A stretch of DNA of 64,000 bases, taken from Cyanoderma ruficeps. Lineage: Eukaryota > Chordata > Aves > Passeriformes > Timaliidae. Shown here one piece after another: positions 27,901-41,254 of this stretch. The stretch lies in assembly GCA_008694505.1 (NCBI GenBank), contig VZDJ01007747.1, positions 28,500,574-28,564,573 of the forward strand, in the 5' to 3' direction. Under the pieces are notes generated by a model. That model ran no database searches and had not been told where the DNA came from. It saw only the letters and a program-made list of their open reading frames with translations. The translations under genes were made by a program, and so were the position numbers. Numbering within the stretch: the first letter of the stretch is position 1; every line of letters begins with the position of its first letter.

Positions 27901-29324
27901 TTACCTTCAGCCCTTCAGCCCTGTGCCAGACTGCATACAGCTGGGCTTTGGACAGAGGGGAGAATTACAGCCCAGTGTGCATTTGCTGTGGTGAGCAGCA
28001 TTACAGGAAGAGGAAAGGTGTTAGTCTAGATAAGGAGAACATGGAGCTTTCTCCTTGATAATCAAAGCCTAAAGCATATGTCCTCAAAGGATACTACTGT
28101 GTAATGAAGACCTTCCTATCTTTTTTGTGGTCAGATCTCAGTATGCCAAAGTATGCAGACCTTGAGAGGCTGCTGAATTCAAATTCCTCAACTTACTCAT
28201 GAGGAGTAAGTGCATGGAATAAAGAGAGGTGCAGACAATACACAGAAAAAGATCACCTTTGTTTATTACTTCTCACTCCTCTCACAGCAAGAATCAGTGA
28301 TGACCTGTTTCCACCGAATTCTGTATGTTGCTGAAGCATTAAATCTATGGGCTACCCTTTATTCACAATTTAATAGAATTCCACATGGCTTGGAAGAATG
28401 TTACTAAATACATTTAGGTATTAATATGTTGCCTTCACAGAGAGACGCTCTCCTAGATATTACTCTTGAGAAGCCTGGAAAGCATTCTGTGATCACTGAC
28501 TCAAAACAATAAAAAACAATTCTGCAAACCACAATAGGTACAAGGAAGAATCTTGAAGGAGATGGGCATTATTATTTTTAAAAGCAAAATCACTGTTTCT
28601 AGCTGTATTGATAAATTACAGCCTTTGTGTAAAATTCAAAATCATGCAGAGTAAGAAATTGTTGTCCACCTATTAGCCAACACCTCTAAAACCATTTTTG
28701 AACAAACTGCAGGAAATTAGGTGACAAGTATTTTATCAATGTGTTTTTATTTTCTATAACACTAGTTTTGTTTGTTGAGCTTGCTGTCTATAAGCAACTT
28801 ATAATGCTCACTTTTGATTTAAACAGTGCTAACATTTCTGCATTTACTGCAATAATACTGTATGAGCCATAACACCGTAAAGTAAGCCACACAAGCAGTT
28901 TGTTCTCTATATGATATTGATTTTTAAATAAATTAGTAAAGCTTGTGTTTATGCCATGCAGAAAGCAAAAACAAAAGTAAAATTAATAAAATTACACTGA
29001 CAGCTTTTCCAAATTTATCTAAAACAGAACAGTGGTTATGTGAAAAATTTTATGGATACATCCTTAAAGCCCGCAGAACAGTTTCACACCTTCACTGATG
29101 TGCTTCAAGAAGGAACATATCACATTTTTAGCAAAACTTAGGACATCTTCTAAACATGCATCAACATGACAATTTCTGGACAAGTTAGAGCTTGAAGTTG
29201 AAAAAGGAATACTTTAAAGCAAATACTTTGCTGGTCTGTGAAGCTTCTTTAAGAAATTGAATACTTTCTTTCCCATATTAGATTTCCAGACCAGTTTCAC
29301 TTAATCTTCTAGAAATCACACACG
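21996..29324. other. About 7 kb without a recognised gene
   Basis: AT-rich DNA with no repeat recognised beyond short simple runs. A slightly GC-richer stretch at 27560-28050 has open frames on both strands (87 and 80 codons) but no splice pattern that fits. If the 29522-29614 exon is terminal, this is intergenic sequence downstream of the minus-strand gene. Confidence 0.5.
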
Positions 29325-29330
29325 TTTATT
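29325..29330 (-). terminator. Candidate polyadenylation hexamer AATAAA
   Basis: AATAAA on the minus strand lies about 190 bases past the TGA of the candidate terminal exon. It is followed directly by the GU-rich stretch CGTGTGTGATTTCT, which is the expected order for a cleavage and polyadenylation site. AATAAA is common by chance in AT-rich DNA, so this stands or falls with the 29522-29614 exon. Confidence 0.15.
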
Positions 29331-29521
29331 TTTCCTGATGTGCTTATGAGCCCAGAGTGCCAAACATATTGAGTCAAACACAATTTGTTTCCTGATTGTC
29401 CAATCCCAGTTAGCAGGAAAAGAATATCAGAGAAAATGGGGTCTTGTTCTTTTTCTGAGCCTGACTCCTGTGTCTGATACTAAGGAGAGCAGAGACAATT
29501 TTCACAGTGCTAATTGACTTC

Positions 29522-29614
29522 TCATCTATCATTGATGGAGAAGTAGCTGTAGGATGGATTAAGAAGTTCATTCTGAGTGTCATAAGGAACAGAAATTCCT
29601 TCCATGAAATTCTT
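29522..29614 (-). CDS. Candidate terminal coding exon (30 codons plus stop)
   Basis: On the minus strand a very strong polypyrimidine tract (about 29615-29640, mostly T with a few C) ends in TTAAG. It is followed by 30 codons, beginning KNFMEGISVPYDTQNELL and ending SYSYFSINDR, and a TGA. The tail is hydrophilic with alternating Ser and Tyr, as in many cytoplasmic C termini. Phase 0 at its start is compatible with the phase-0 exons at 58-64 kb. Weak points: the acceptor is AAG rather than CAG or TAG, the exon is short, and it sits 29 kb from the nearest supported exon. If real, it ends the minus-strand gene. It may equally be a chance frame. Confidence 0.25.
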   Translation of the reverse strand, partial: KNFMEGISVPYDTQNELLNPSYSYFSINDR

Positions 29615-29709
29615 CTTAAGGAATAAAAAAAGAAAAAAAAAGACGGGTTTTAAGATTAGTGCTAACTGAGAAACAGAATCCTTAGTTTGACAGAGGAAAA
29701 AAGGGAAAA

Positions 29710-29737
29710 TAAACAAAACAAAACAAAACAAAAAAAG
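29710..29737. repeat. AAAAC pentanucleotide repeat
   Basis: About four units of AAAAC followed by a run of seven A. On the minus strand it lies about 100 bases upstream of the candidate terminal exon. Confidence 0.85.
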
Positions 29738-30672
29738 CATCAAGCATCGAGAGAGAAGAACAAGAAAAATGTCAGCATGTAAACACAAAGTGTGCCCACT
29801 CCTTGAACAACATATATGATGTTGGCCCTACCACAGCAGAAAGCATAAGTAGGAAAGGCCAGGGGTTGGGAACCCTCCCAAATAAGATAATAAAAAAAAT
29901 GACAATTTTGGAAACAAATTGCAAGCTTAGAAAAGGGATAATGTATGATTTTTGCAAAACTGTTTTGTAGAAATAAATAGTTACTGTAGTATATATTACT
30001 CTGATCATTAAACCATAAATAGCATAAAGATATTTAATAAGAAATTACAGTGGAGGTTTATAGATATTAATTATAATAATTAGCAAAACCAATGAACAAT
30101 ACATAATAATTATATATAGACATACTATATAGAGAGATATATTAAAAAACAATACACCACAGCAATTATAGGTAATTATTACAATGATTATTACTTCAAT
30201 ATTATTCAGTTGTGGAATGGTGCTACATAATTCTCTGAGAGCTGAAAGCAAATTCCAGAAAGAACAGGAAAAATTCACAGGAGACAGGGTCATCAATGGC
30301 TAGTCAACAGTGTGCTTTTAACTCAATATTGGCTTTAAAAATTCTCTCTATTTGATTGGCATAAGGTGGGAGAGAAAACCTGGGAGAGCTTTTGTCTTCC
30401 TTGGATTTTTAAAAATTTTTTGCTGTGTATCCAATATTTGTCATCATTAGAGACAGAGGGCTGGTCTAGGTGGATATTCAGTTTGACACAGGACATCAGT
30501 ATTTGCTCTCTAGGACACGTAATCAGCCCTGTATCATTAAATTTATAGATGTATATGAAAAAAAGAAGAGTAACCTGAGAAATTCATGAAAATCTTAGGT
30601 TGACATTTAGTCTTAGGTGTTGGAATTACAAGCTTTTAAAAAATATTTTGTGCAGATTTATACACAGCATTA

Positions 30673-30915
30673 ATCATAGATTCATAGAATGGTTTGGGTT
30701 GGAAGCAACCCTAAAGATCTAGTTTCAACCCCCTTATCAAGGGGATGGACACCTTCCACAAGACCAGGTTGGTCAGAGCTCTATTCAGCCTGGGCTCAAA
30801 CACCTGCAGGGATGGGGCATCCACAAGTCCTTGGGGCAATCTGTTATATACAGACACAGGTAAAGAGATTCAACCATTTATAACACAAAAAGTATTTTTA
30901 ATTCCTTCTGAAAAT
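30673..30915 (-). mobile_element. CR1 LINE 3' end, minus orientation
   Basis: Read forward, the copy begins TCATAGATTCATAGAATGG, then GTTTGGGTTGGAAG, CACCTTCCACAAGACCAGGT and GGGATGGGGCATCCACAA. This is the reverse complement of the CR1 3' end. The left boundary is sharp. The right boundary beyond about 30850 is degraded. It lies about 1 kb from another minus-oriented CR1 segment (31840-32060). Confidence 0.93.
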
Positions 30916-31839
30916 AGGTTATTTCCTTTATAATATTTAAATTTTTTTCTAATAGGAAGAAAGAATTCTATATCAGAGTATCTATCATCCAGCAGGTTCT
31001 TGGATTTCACTTGTAATAGTAGAATAAAAGCCATTGAATCAAGTGTCAGTCTTTCAGGGGTTTAATTCTATGATCTTGTTGATCAGGATAACACATAAAA
31101 TTGCTTTGTTCCTTGGTAACTAAGGTATGATGTCATCAGTGTAGGTGGGATCAAGTTTTCACCTCTGCTATCAAGGAAATCAATAATTCTCTTCTTTGGA
31201 GAGACAATATTTAGATACATGAAGATGATAAAATAAGTTGGCAGTATTGATTTATGTGTTCGGCTATGTAAGAATTATCTCAGATGTAATCAGTTTGAAT
31301 TTTTATTTTCACATCATATTTATTGCTGGTCTTTTCTTAGAACCCTTGACAGTTCCTGTTAATATTGTGGAACTCTAATATTTACAGACTCACTCCTTTT
31401 AGAGATTTAGGTACAGAAATATAAAATTATATTAACTCAAGCAATCAAAAGTATATTGTAATTGGTTATATAATATTATTCTTTTTTTATGAGAAATGTA
31501 GACATGCAAATTTCTGAGGAACTTACTCTAAACAATAATTTTCTTCAACTGATTTTATTTACCTATATTGGAGGGATCATTTTGCAGTGATTTTTCTTAT
31601 ATTGTCTCTGTTCCTCTTTCTTACCCTCCAGCTCTGTTGTTTCTATCATCCTCCCCACAGAAAACACCTGCATTTCCTTGACTCATGAAGCTCTAGTTCC
31701 TCTACCTACCAAGAAGCTATTGAAAATTTGGCCTCATTGCTTCCAGCAGCCAGCTGCACAGCAGGTGCTGGTGTTCAGTCTCCTGGAGTCAGAGCTCTCC
31801 CTGTATGTTACCCAAACAGCAGCATATTTCCAGAGGCAT

Positions 31840-32060
31840 CTTCTCTGCTGCTTGGGAATCTTGTACAAAATCATATTGTGGTGCCCCAAACTGCCCCCAG
31901 CAGTGGAGGTGAGGCTGCCCCAGCTCAGAGCAGAGAAGGACAATCCCCTCCCTTGCCCAACTGGTGATGCTGGGCCTGATGCACAACCCAGGACAAGGTT
32001 GGCCCTCCTGGCTGCCAGAACAAACACACTGGCAGGAGAACTAACTTGTGGTCTGAGAGC
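31840..32060 (-). mobile_element. CR1 LINE internal fragment, minus orientation
   Basis: Landmarks are GGTGCCCCAAACTGCCCCCA at 31880, then AGCAGAGAAGGACAATCCCC, CTGATGCACAACCCAGGACA and GGTTGGCCCTCCTGGCTGCC. In CR1 these lie in the ORF2 coding part, upstream of the 3' untranslated region, and are read here in antisense. The similarity may extend left to about 31740. With 30673-30915 in the same orientation it could be one insertion split by about 900 bp of later or unmatched sequence, but the order of segments was not verified. The overlapping 168- and 97-codon frames are shadows of this repeat. Confidence 0.85.
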
Positions 32061-33964
32061 AAGGGAGAGTAAAAAGACCAGACAACAAATTCATCCTGTG
32101 TTACCTGCATTGCATTGCTGCATGTACATCAGTAGACTTCACACAAAAAGTAAGTCTTGGTATCTAAGGAGCTGCTCCCTGTAGATTCCATCTGAACCTG
32201 CTTGGTAGGTTCCTAGGACTCTAGGCAGCTTTGGGGACCTCAGAAGCATTTCAGAATGTCCTGATATTTTGCAGTCCTGAGAGCTGTGTTAAAATTCTAA
32301 GACAGAAAAGGATTTCAAGTCTATCTTATCTTTAGACCATTGTTACCTTGTTGAAATAATGTGGTACAGTTTCAGAGAACTCTAGTTACAATTTGCTTTT
32401 TACATTGTTGTTTGATTAACCAATTGCATGTTCCTTTATAAGAACCAAGGTCAGTCATTTCTTTGAACAACTTTCTTCCATTCTTCTCAAAACCATTGCA
32501 AACAGGAAAATTTCTTAATGTCACAACCTCTCTATTCTCTATGCTGTATTTAATACAGAATACTCTAATCAGGCTTCTGACCTTCATTAAATTACTTGAA
32601 ACTGATTAAGTATTTTTGATTAACTTACAAATAGTTATCATAGGACCTTTATTTATTTGCTAAGTCTACACTACATCAACAAAAATTATCCTTTGAGTAC
32701 CACATCTAAATGCAAACCAACAGTTGCTCAGAATTTAATTCTGGAAAAATGCAAAATCTCACTATTTCAGTCTATTTCATGTGCTCATTCAAATCTATGC
32801 TTCCCTAATTCAATTGGACTCATTCATAAAAACTCAGAAGAGGAACTACACAATGACAAATCAGATCCAACATAATTTAAAGGAGGTTTCATCTTTTCTT
32901 ATCTGAAACTGTACTTCTGAAACTTGGTTGAGGTAGATATCAGAAAAAGAATCTCAGTGGCATACCCTGAGAATGCTCCGAAATGAATCACTGTGAAAAT
33001 AAGTAATGCAAAAATGCATGGTTATACATATAGGAATTTACATTACTTACGTGACATGAATTTAAGTTATGCATGAAAATCTCTGAGATGCAAATGAAAG
33101 AGGGGAGACAAATTTGACATGACTAATTATCAGCTTTACAATGTGCCCATACAGAAAAGCAAAGCCACTTTAGAAAGGTAGCATGTGAAATATTTTTGGT
33201 GAGTATTCATGACTTTTACACAAAATAATTGCAAAATTTTCTTTTAATTACTCCTTCACAATTCTGGTCATTCAATGTTCAAGAGTAATCACCCTCTATC
33301 TGGAGCAAGTAGATGGGGAAGGAACCAGTATGATCATAAGTTTGGACAGTCTGTTTCACACGGAAGACTAAAGGAACACTTGGCTTCCTGACTCTCTTAG
33401 ATGAGAAGCCAAGAGGAGATATGTTTTCTCTGTGTAAACACATCACAAAGTTAAATATTAGAGACAGAAGAGCTGTATAAACTAACAGGCAAAGTCACAA
33501 AAAGACGAAAAGTAATGGCCAAGGAATACACTCAGAACAGGTATTATTGAAAGTGCTTACCTGTCAGATGAGATAGTTTCTGGAACACTTTTCAAATAGC
33601 AAGAGAGAAACACAACCAAAAGAAAAAAATCTCAATCAGTAGAATTAATCAAGTTGTATATGGGTCATGGTTTTTTGCATGTACAGACTATTAGACCCAG
33701 TAGACATAGAAGATTCACACATGTGGCACACATGACAGCATTCCAGGAGCTGGGAGGCAGGCAGTAAGTGTCCTTCCTGAGGTATTAACCATATATTCCC
33801 AGGAGACCTCCACAGCTATCAGGCTTTGCGTGGCAGTGGGTTGGCAGGGCACGGGAATGTTCTTTGTGTCTGTATTTGGCAAGCTGTTGCACCCTGCTCA
33901 GAACCACTCTGTAGCTATGGAGTCAGAGAGTTCACCCAGGAAAAACAAAGCTTGGCTCACCAGA
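32061..33964. other. Non-coding; probably intron of the minus-strand gene
   Basis: No repeat recognised. Near 33558-33600 the minus strand has a long pyrimidine tract, AAAAG, a 27-nt stretch and ACAG then GTAAGC, a microexon-like arrangement that is closed by a stop in phase 0. An octamer-like ATGCAAAT occurs near 33090. Confidence 0.45.
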
Positions 33965-34087
33965 TTTGAGTGTCCAGGTGACACTCTCAGTTCTATGGCT
34001 CAGTCTTAGGTAGACCTGTGAGGAGCAGGCAGGTGGATCAATGATCCTCATGGGTCCTTTCCAAACTAAGATATTCTGTGATTCTAA
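33965..34087 (+). mobile_element. CR1 LINE 3' end, plus orientation, diverged
   Basis: The recognisable part reads TCTTAGGTAGACCTGTGAGG, then AATGATCCTCATGGGTCCTT, CCAAACTAAG and ATATTCTGTGATTCT. This is the 3' end of the CR1 subfamily whose terminal block is TGATCCTTGTGGGTCCCTTCC. The 5' boundary is uncertain. Confidence 0.85.
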
Positions 34088-37000
34088 TGTGAATAATTGG
34101 TACACAAAGCAAGACTCTCCCAACTCTCCCATCTCTTTCTTCTGCTCAGTGCTTCTAATAAAGCCATAGGCAGACATATTGCAGTCCAGAAAGATTTCTT
34201 AGTGAATATTTAAATACCTGCAAGACTAGATAGAGTTAAGCAGCAATTTTAGGTATTTACTGTTAAACTTAATTTTTTTAAGTGATGCTATGCAGGGGAA
34301 AAAAAAGCGACCTTTGCACATTTATGAGTCTGTCTTTTAGATGGAGCACATTTAAGCTAACTAAACCTGATTCTAAAAGGCAGAGTGCTAGAATTTAAGC
34401 TAATTTAAATAACATTTGCTTCAATGACTCTAAGGCACCACATATTTTATAGAGAAAGGTTTTCAGCATGATAAATGCAATTTTGTGCACATTTTTCTGA
34501 CCTATTCAGATTATTGCCTTGTATGTTATCAAGATACAGCAGTATATTGTGTTATCATATTTTCAAGTTAAACAAGAAATATTTTGGTATTTCTCTACAA
34601 ATTAATTCTGTGAACATGTTTCATTTAGAGAAAAGAGTTAATTGGCTTATGTTCACTGAAATGTTTAACAAAAAAGCAATATGACTTTATTGCAAAATGA
34701 AAACATCTTTTTTGGGAACCTCATTCTGGTGCCTTAAGGATTGTCATTATGTTGAGCATTCAGTGGCAAATATGTCTCATTGGAAGTGAGTGAGAAAGAA
34801 AGACTATAAAGTCAATATACTGTCAAGCCAAATATCTTCCCAAAGTGAGACGGGCTGCCAATTCCTCCTAAGGAAGTCTCAAAGGGAATTAAATTATATT
34901 CTTCACTGCCTAAAAGTCCCTAAACACAGGTTAGAGCAGTTTTTTTGAGATGCTGTGCTTTCAACTCTATGAAGCAAGTACTGCTAAAAGAGCACCTTGC
35001 TATGCTTGCAACTGCCTCATTCTCATCAAGTGCACACAGTGAGCACTGACCAGTGACCGAGGTGGAAAAGTTCACAATAAAGCATTAAGTAGCTTTATAC
35101 AACATGCATTAAAATCAACAAAGAACTTTCCGGTCACTTCCGTAAACATTAATTTGGATCCAATAGGCATATGAACGAGGAAAAAGGAAACAGTATCTTG
35201 CAGGTTATTAAGAGGGTTTGGGGTTTTGAGGTGTGGGCTTTTCACCTCTCAGTAGAAGATTGCAACAGATCTTTATATGGCCATTATAGTGGAGATAAAA
35301 AAAAACACAATAAAAATTCAAACGTGTAAAAGGTTAATTTAATTCCCAATCAAGCCTGAAGAAATTAAACTCTCCCTTAAACACTAATCTTTTTCCATTT
35401 ATTGTAAGGGGGTAAGAATAGCTCCATGAATGTAAATACATAGGGATGGAACCCTAGACCTTCAAGCTGAAGAGCCAATTTTGTTATTCACTTTGTTGCT
35501 TCAAAGCAGGATAAACTGTACCTGTATTGTTTATTTGGCATGAAGTTAGTCTGTCAAGTACTGATTGTCACAAGACCTTGGCCCTAAGCAGCTGGGGATC
35601 CTTTTTAAATTTACCAAACCACACCAACCTGAGCACTCATTGATAATCTCCAGGAGTACTAAATACCTTCTCTGATCCAGTGTCTTCTTCAATACCTTCT
35701 CTCTCCAGTGCAACTATCCAGCAGCCACTTTCCATTTTCAGCATCACTGCCACATGCCCAAGTACTATCATTAGTCATGCAGTCTCAGAGTGTTGAAATA
35801 TTGGCACTATATTAAGAAAATAATTCTTAATTCAACCTAGTGGCTTTATCTCCAGGCAGCAGCAATGCTGGGCATAATTCACCCTCTGTCCCATTCTGTC
35901 TGTGGCTGCAAGAGGGTAAGTCAAAAAAAAGATCATTTTGCTAGCTCCATTGATAGCACTTTCATTTGGTGCACTGCCCAAACCTCATGCTGTTTCTCTT
36001 CTTTCTGGAAGATTTTGAAGACCATGGCAGTCTGTAGTCACAGGGGGCACGACAAGACTCTTAAAAGGCTGGGCAGAGGTACAGAGGAAGCACATGAAGC
36101 AGAACATTTCCCCATTCTCTATTCCTTGCTCTGAGAAGGATACTCTTGTCCATTTACATGGTATCTGTTTACTTCAGAAGCTAATTGCAACAAGATCAAT
36201 AGAACAGCCTGATGGCATATTCAGCCCTATTTTGCCAAGTTTGCACGTTCTGGAATTAAAGCTGCATTATTTAAGTAAGGTTGAAAAAGGCAACTCTTGA
36301 GATATTAACCATGTTAAAGGTGATCACACATTGATCAGGACCAAATGCTTAGCAACTTGCTGAACAGCTTATGGTTTTCAGACATCCCTTTCATATAAAT
36401 TTTCTAAAAACTCTCATCCCTTTCTGAGTTTTCTAAAAAAAAACAACTCTTCCCTGTTTAATTTCAGTCAAATTTTACAAAAGAGTTTTGCAGTATGAAG
36501 AATTCTATCACTAGAACTTATTAAATAGAAACATCACAAACTTGTGTGCAATACAAAGATGTTATAATGTAAAGCAAAACAATTAAGACAGAGATAAAGA
36601 TCAGTGAAGCCAAATGAGACAAGTTCTTTAAGGCAATTTCTTCAGAACAATGCTTCAGTAAAATACTTCTCAAATTTTACAAGTTAAAGATACCTTGTAG
36701 ATTAAATTGTTCAATATTTTCCATTAAAATTCATGTTCCCTTGTGTATTTGTAGCTGTAGAGTAGATGAGTCGGTGATATTGCAAAGTGCAATTAAGGCT
36801 GCTCAGACAACCACTGTTCTTATGCTTCTTATGTCTTGGTTGTGTAACTTTTCAGAACTTAATTTCTTGTAACACAGATCTTTTGGACATGGAACACAAA
36901 CAGGAAAAGTCCTCCCCTTCTGAGCAACTGAGAGTCCAATCCAATCATAGACATGTTACACAGGAAGAACAACAGGTGTGTAGGAACTTGTCACTTGTAA

Positions 37001-40000
37001 AAAGATCAAGGATGGAAGCCTTTCTGAAACAAAATACACTTCAAGCATTATGCAAAAGACCTTTTCTGACCTACGTGTTAGCCCTAGGGCCATTTCGGAT
37101 ACGGATGAACCCGATAATTATCAAATATTTCTTAGGTGTCATTCTGTTTGTTTACAAAACACTTCAGTGTTCGTCGTCACTGTGCTCTCAATTGCTTTTT
37201 TCTCCACTTCTGTGCCTTTTTCTGGAAGACAGACACATTCACCCTTACGAAGCAACATCACAACAGTATGACCATTTAAGAAACACTCTGAAGTTGCCTT
37301 TGTACTGGGAAGTCCCACCTTTTCAGTGACACCCTCCATTGTTTCACCTTTCCATTTTCATAGATGCTTTAGCTATACACATGAATATTTATTAGCAATG
37401 ACTATCAGATTGACTAGATTTCACACAACTCATAAACACACAAGTCTCCCTCCACACAAGAAGAGATTCACATCATTTCAACCCCACAACACACTTGAAA
37501 ACATCGAAAAGATGGCGGCTGGATTTTATTGCCCTTAGGCAAGTTTGCTGGCATTTAATTACATACTCTCATTGGGTGAATCTTAAAAAGGCTCCACATA
37601 CAGCTAGCAGCCCTGGAGCAAAGACAGACATATTTTCAAATCTTTCCAATATTAAGTATTTCGAAGGAATTATTCCTCATATAATGCAGACAGACAGAAG
37701 GCACTGTCTAAAACTACAGAGAGGCCTCCCAGAACCTTAGAATTCGGCAGCTCCTATGCTATCATGCTCTCTGCAGATTCTCCTTCCTACTAAAACCCTG
37801 TACCTGATTAAGGCAGTGTTCTGAGCACAGTGGGTACATCTGGTTTTCCTAAATAAAGTTTTCCCCTTCCAAAAGTACCACTAAAATAAACAATATATTT
37901 TCCACCACATACATAGAAAACATAAGTTGTATTGATTCTATCTTGACTATTTCACATGAAACACATTGCTGTAAGTCTACAGGCACTGGGAGAGAATGCA
38001 ATTAACTGCTTCACCTCACTTGTGCATAATTGTGCAATACAAATCACTTAGGTGCCGACAAAAATGCCTGTTTTGTTTCTCTTTGTATGTGATTTCTTGA
38101 CTGTTGCACAGCATAACTGACATGAACCAACCAGAGACACAAAGCGGAGGACAACTACACAGCATGTGATTTTTGTGCTGTTATTCCCAGCTATCTATTT
38201 GCAGTTTTCATTTGCACTGATGCTTACTACTAAAGCAGACACTTATGCTTGAAGCAGCATTTTTATGGGCTCCATCTATGTGCCCTCTGAACCAGAAATC
38301 ATGTGGAGTTTTTATGCAAAAGATAATTCTTAGCCTATAGCTAGGAACGGTCATACTAACATGCACACTCCTAAGTATTAGTGTTTGTCAATGGTAAGTG
38401 AAAGAAGTATTAAATGAACTGATTTGTGCTGGTTTGGCCATAATGATTAATTTCTCGCTTGATGGAACACTGTGATTATAGGGCCAAATGCAGAAGATGT
38501 TGATCTTTTATCTTTTTATTTCACTTTCCTCCAAGCCACTTGAGCTTTATTTACCAGGTTTATTAACCACCCTGGGGTTTCTCCTGCAATGTGTTGTTTT
38601 GATGATCACATGACTAGTGAATTACAGCAGGTACCCTGAGAAGATCAGTTAAGAATAAGCAAAGACTTCAAGTGTTACCCAGCAATGTAAAATCTAGAAA
38701 AACAGGATTAATCAAAACACATATATTGTTAGATTTAAATTAATATCAGCTTAACATTTCCTGCAGAGCCATCTTTGTCTACAAGGGGCTCTTTAGGAAA
38801 GCACATTTAAGAGCTTGTTGTCCTCAGTCACAATCACAATTTTCTTCTAGGGCCCCATAGCACACAACTTATCCAAGCCACGTGGTCCTGGAAAAAGCAC
38901 TTTGGAGTTCTGCAGTAAACTTGATCAGTGACTGATTTGGGACAAAATAATTCAGCATTTTCCTATTCCAATAAAAAGACTAATCCTAAAGCATCCAGCT
39001 GTGTGATTTTGAAGTAGTGGATGGTAAGAATCATAAAGTGTTTAAGCGTGCTCCTGAAACACCTGTATCTAAGATCTACAAGTTAATCATCCCCTCTGTA
39101 AAGCAGTCTCTAGAAATTAAAGGAAATCACCCTGCCAACAGCCAAGAAGCAAAATTTCAAATTGGAACAACTTCAGTAAATGGATGAATAAAAATCTTTC
39201 TTTCTTTTTTTTTCTGATAAAAACACTTTTTTCACAGTAGAAATCTATCATCTGCATTTCCAACGTTGTTTTATAAACGATTATCCTCTGCCAATAGTTA
39301 CACAATGGTTTTGTGTTGTTCCGTTTTTATTTTTTCTGATTTTCTTACAGGACATAAATTGAATACTACAAATTTAACAAATGAGATCTATCACATTTAA
39401 CTCTGTCTAGATATGCCTGTACTTTCCCTGTCCTTCATAATATTTGAACCCTACTGTCTGTATTCAGCTGTATATGATTGAAGATAATTATGTTCCTTCA
39501 AGTATTGTGAAAATCAGCAGTTAGAGGAAAGGGTAGGGCATAAATTGCTGTCCTGCTGAGAGAAAGACAAACAGATTTCAGCCTGTGTACACTCCATTTG
39601 GCAGCAGCTTTCTAGCAAGTCAGCAAGTGCACCCTTGCTGGCTGATGAGTACACAGACAGTTCCAGTCTAGGTATAGCATTGCTGTCTCTTGCTGGTAAG
39701 GGATGTCATGGATGACATGAAAGAGAATTCAGCTGGAAAAGGTGAGAGACAAAAGATACAAATTATAAGGGGAAAAAAAAGGCTCATTAGTTCTGCTTTT
39801 CATGGTGTAGCCAATAATCTGGGACCATACGAATTACATCATGCAAGTATGTCTCATATAAGCGTATATTTTCTGGAAGATTAATTATTTGGCAGGGTGC
39901 AAGTTATGTGGCAGAAAAGAAATGTTAGCATTAGGAAGACTTAAACTTTTCAGCTATGGCAAAGTTACATTGTAGAATATGATTAAGTCAGATGCTTTGT

Positions 40001-41254
40001 CCTGTTTCTCCTGCTTTTTTGTCTTTTTTCCTGACTTGGAAAGTTCTGCTCTTTGCTCGGCTGCTGCTGCATTTTTATTCTCTCAGACATTTTGTAGGTC
40101 ACAAGGGTATCATTCTGACTGAGATGTGGTCAGAGAGAATAAGAAAAATCGATTTTGGAAAACCTCTGTTAGAACTCTTTCATGAACATTTTGTTATATC
40201 CATTGTGAGCTTTTAAAAGACTGAACCTGTGAATTTGCTATTGCCATGTCTTTGTATGATTTTTGTAGCCTTATAAGCTGAGAAAGAGCAGCACAGCATA
40301 GAAAACACCCCAGTCTTCGTGTGCACTGGGACAGATTCCCTTTTGTATTACAGCGTAATTTAATATTCTGTGCACAGGCATGCAGAATTTCTTGCTGGGA
40401 ACTGAATTATGCAGAGAACAGTAGATCTGCAAACAGGAAGCTAAGCTTAGAAAAGATAATGTATTAAAAGCACCAGTGAAAAGCTGTTCTGCTTTCTATG
40501 TTCTTTAACTCCCCCTAAAAGTCCTCTGTCCTTTACTAAATCTACAGGAAGATATTTGGCACAGATGTGTTGAAAGGTAAAGTTTTTTCAAAGACTTGGA
40601 AACTACTAGTCCTATCTATCTGCCAAGCTTTTATATGGTTCCCTTCACCATAACACCTTGGAATTTCCACTGATCGGATCTCTGAAAAATCAATGCAGAA
40701 GATGAATTAAGCATATCTGAGTGTTTCTGCGAGACTGAAAAACCTTTTAATTCACAGTCTTGGCACAGTTTTTTAGTTTTGTTCAACGGTAGCAGAGTGG
40801 CAGGGAGGGGGGAGGGGAAAGTGAGGACTTGTGATTAGATAAACTCCTTTTAATTTTTTCTTTCTGTCTTAGCCAGATGGAAACACATGGACAATTGGTT
40901 TACAGAGATCTTTATCCTCTCTCCTTCATTAGCACCACAGGGAAGTTTCTATAGTGGCTAATGCACTTACTGACATGGTTTCAACAATTTAATCACCCAG
41001 AAGCCTCTCTGTAAGGTCAATGCTCTCTACATTTGTTCCAACTCATTTACTGAGTAGAAAGGTGAACTTTTTCATTCCAGGTATGTCATTATGGAAATCA
41101 TGTTAATGAATCAAGACACTGGAGGGCATATATATCTCTGTTAGCACAAGATTAATGGAGACTTCATCAAGCAGGATTCAGTCTTAGATTCTTCTGGTAA
41201 ATCCCGGTCTGAAGTCTAATTGTCCATTAATAGTCTGGATTTATACTGGCATAG
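34088..41254. other. About 7 kb, probably intron; no gene recognised
   Basis: The 180-codon plus frame 36787-37329 begins at a GTG codon and has no domain. The stretch 38430-38640 (CCATAATGATTAATTTC, then ACCAGGTTTATTAACCACC) has complex, non-repetitive sequence with homeodomain-like cores and is a candidate conserved non-coding element. A (G)n-rich tract lies at 40801-40820. Confidence 0.45.

Noticed and set aside
31678..32184. 168-codon plus-strand frame
   Set aside because: Overlaps the antisense CR1 segment; the frame is a shadow of the repeat.
36787..37329. 180-codon plus-strand frame with a signal-peptide-like start
   Set aside because: It begins at GTG, not ATG; no splice signals, no domain, and other chance frames in the window reach similar length.
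40978..41015. 38-nt minus-strand block ending at GTAAGTGC
   Set aside because: Weak acceptor, very short, and ends in phase 2 with no matching next exon found.
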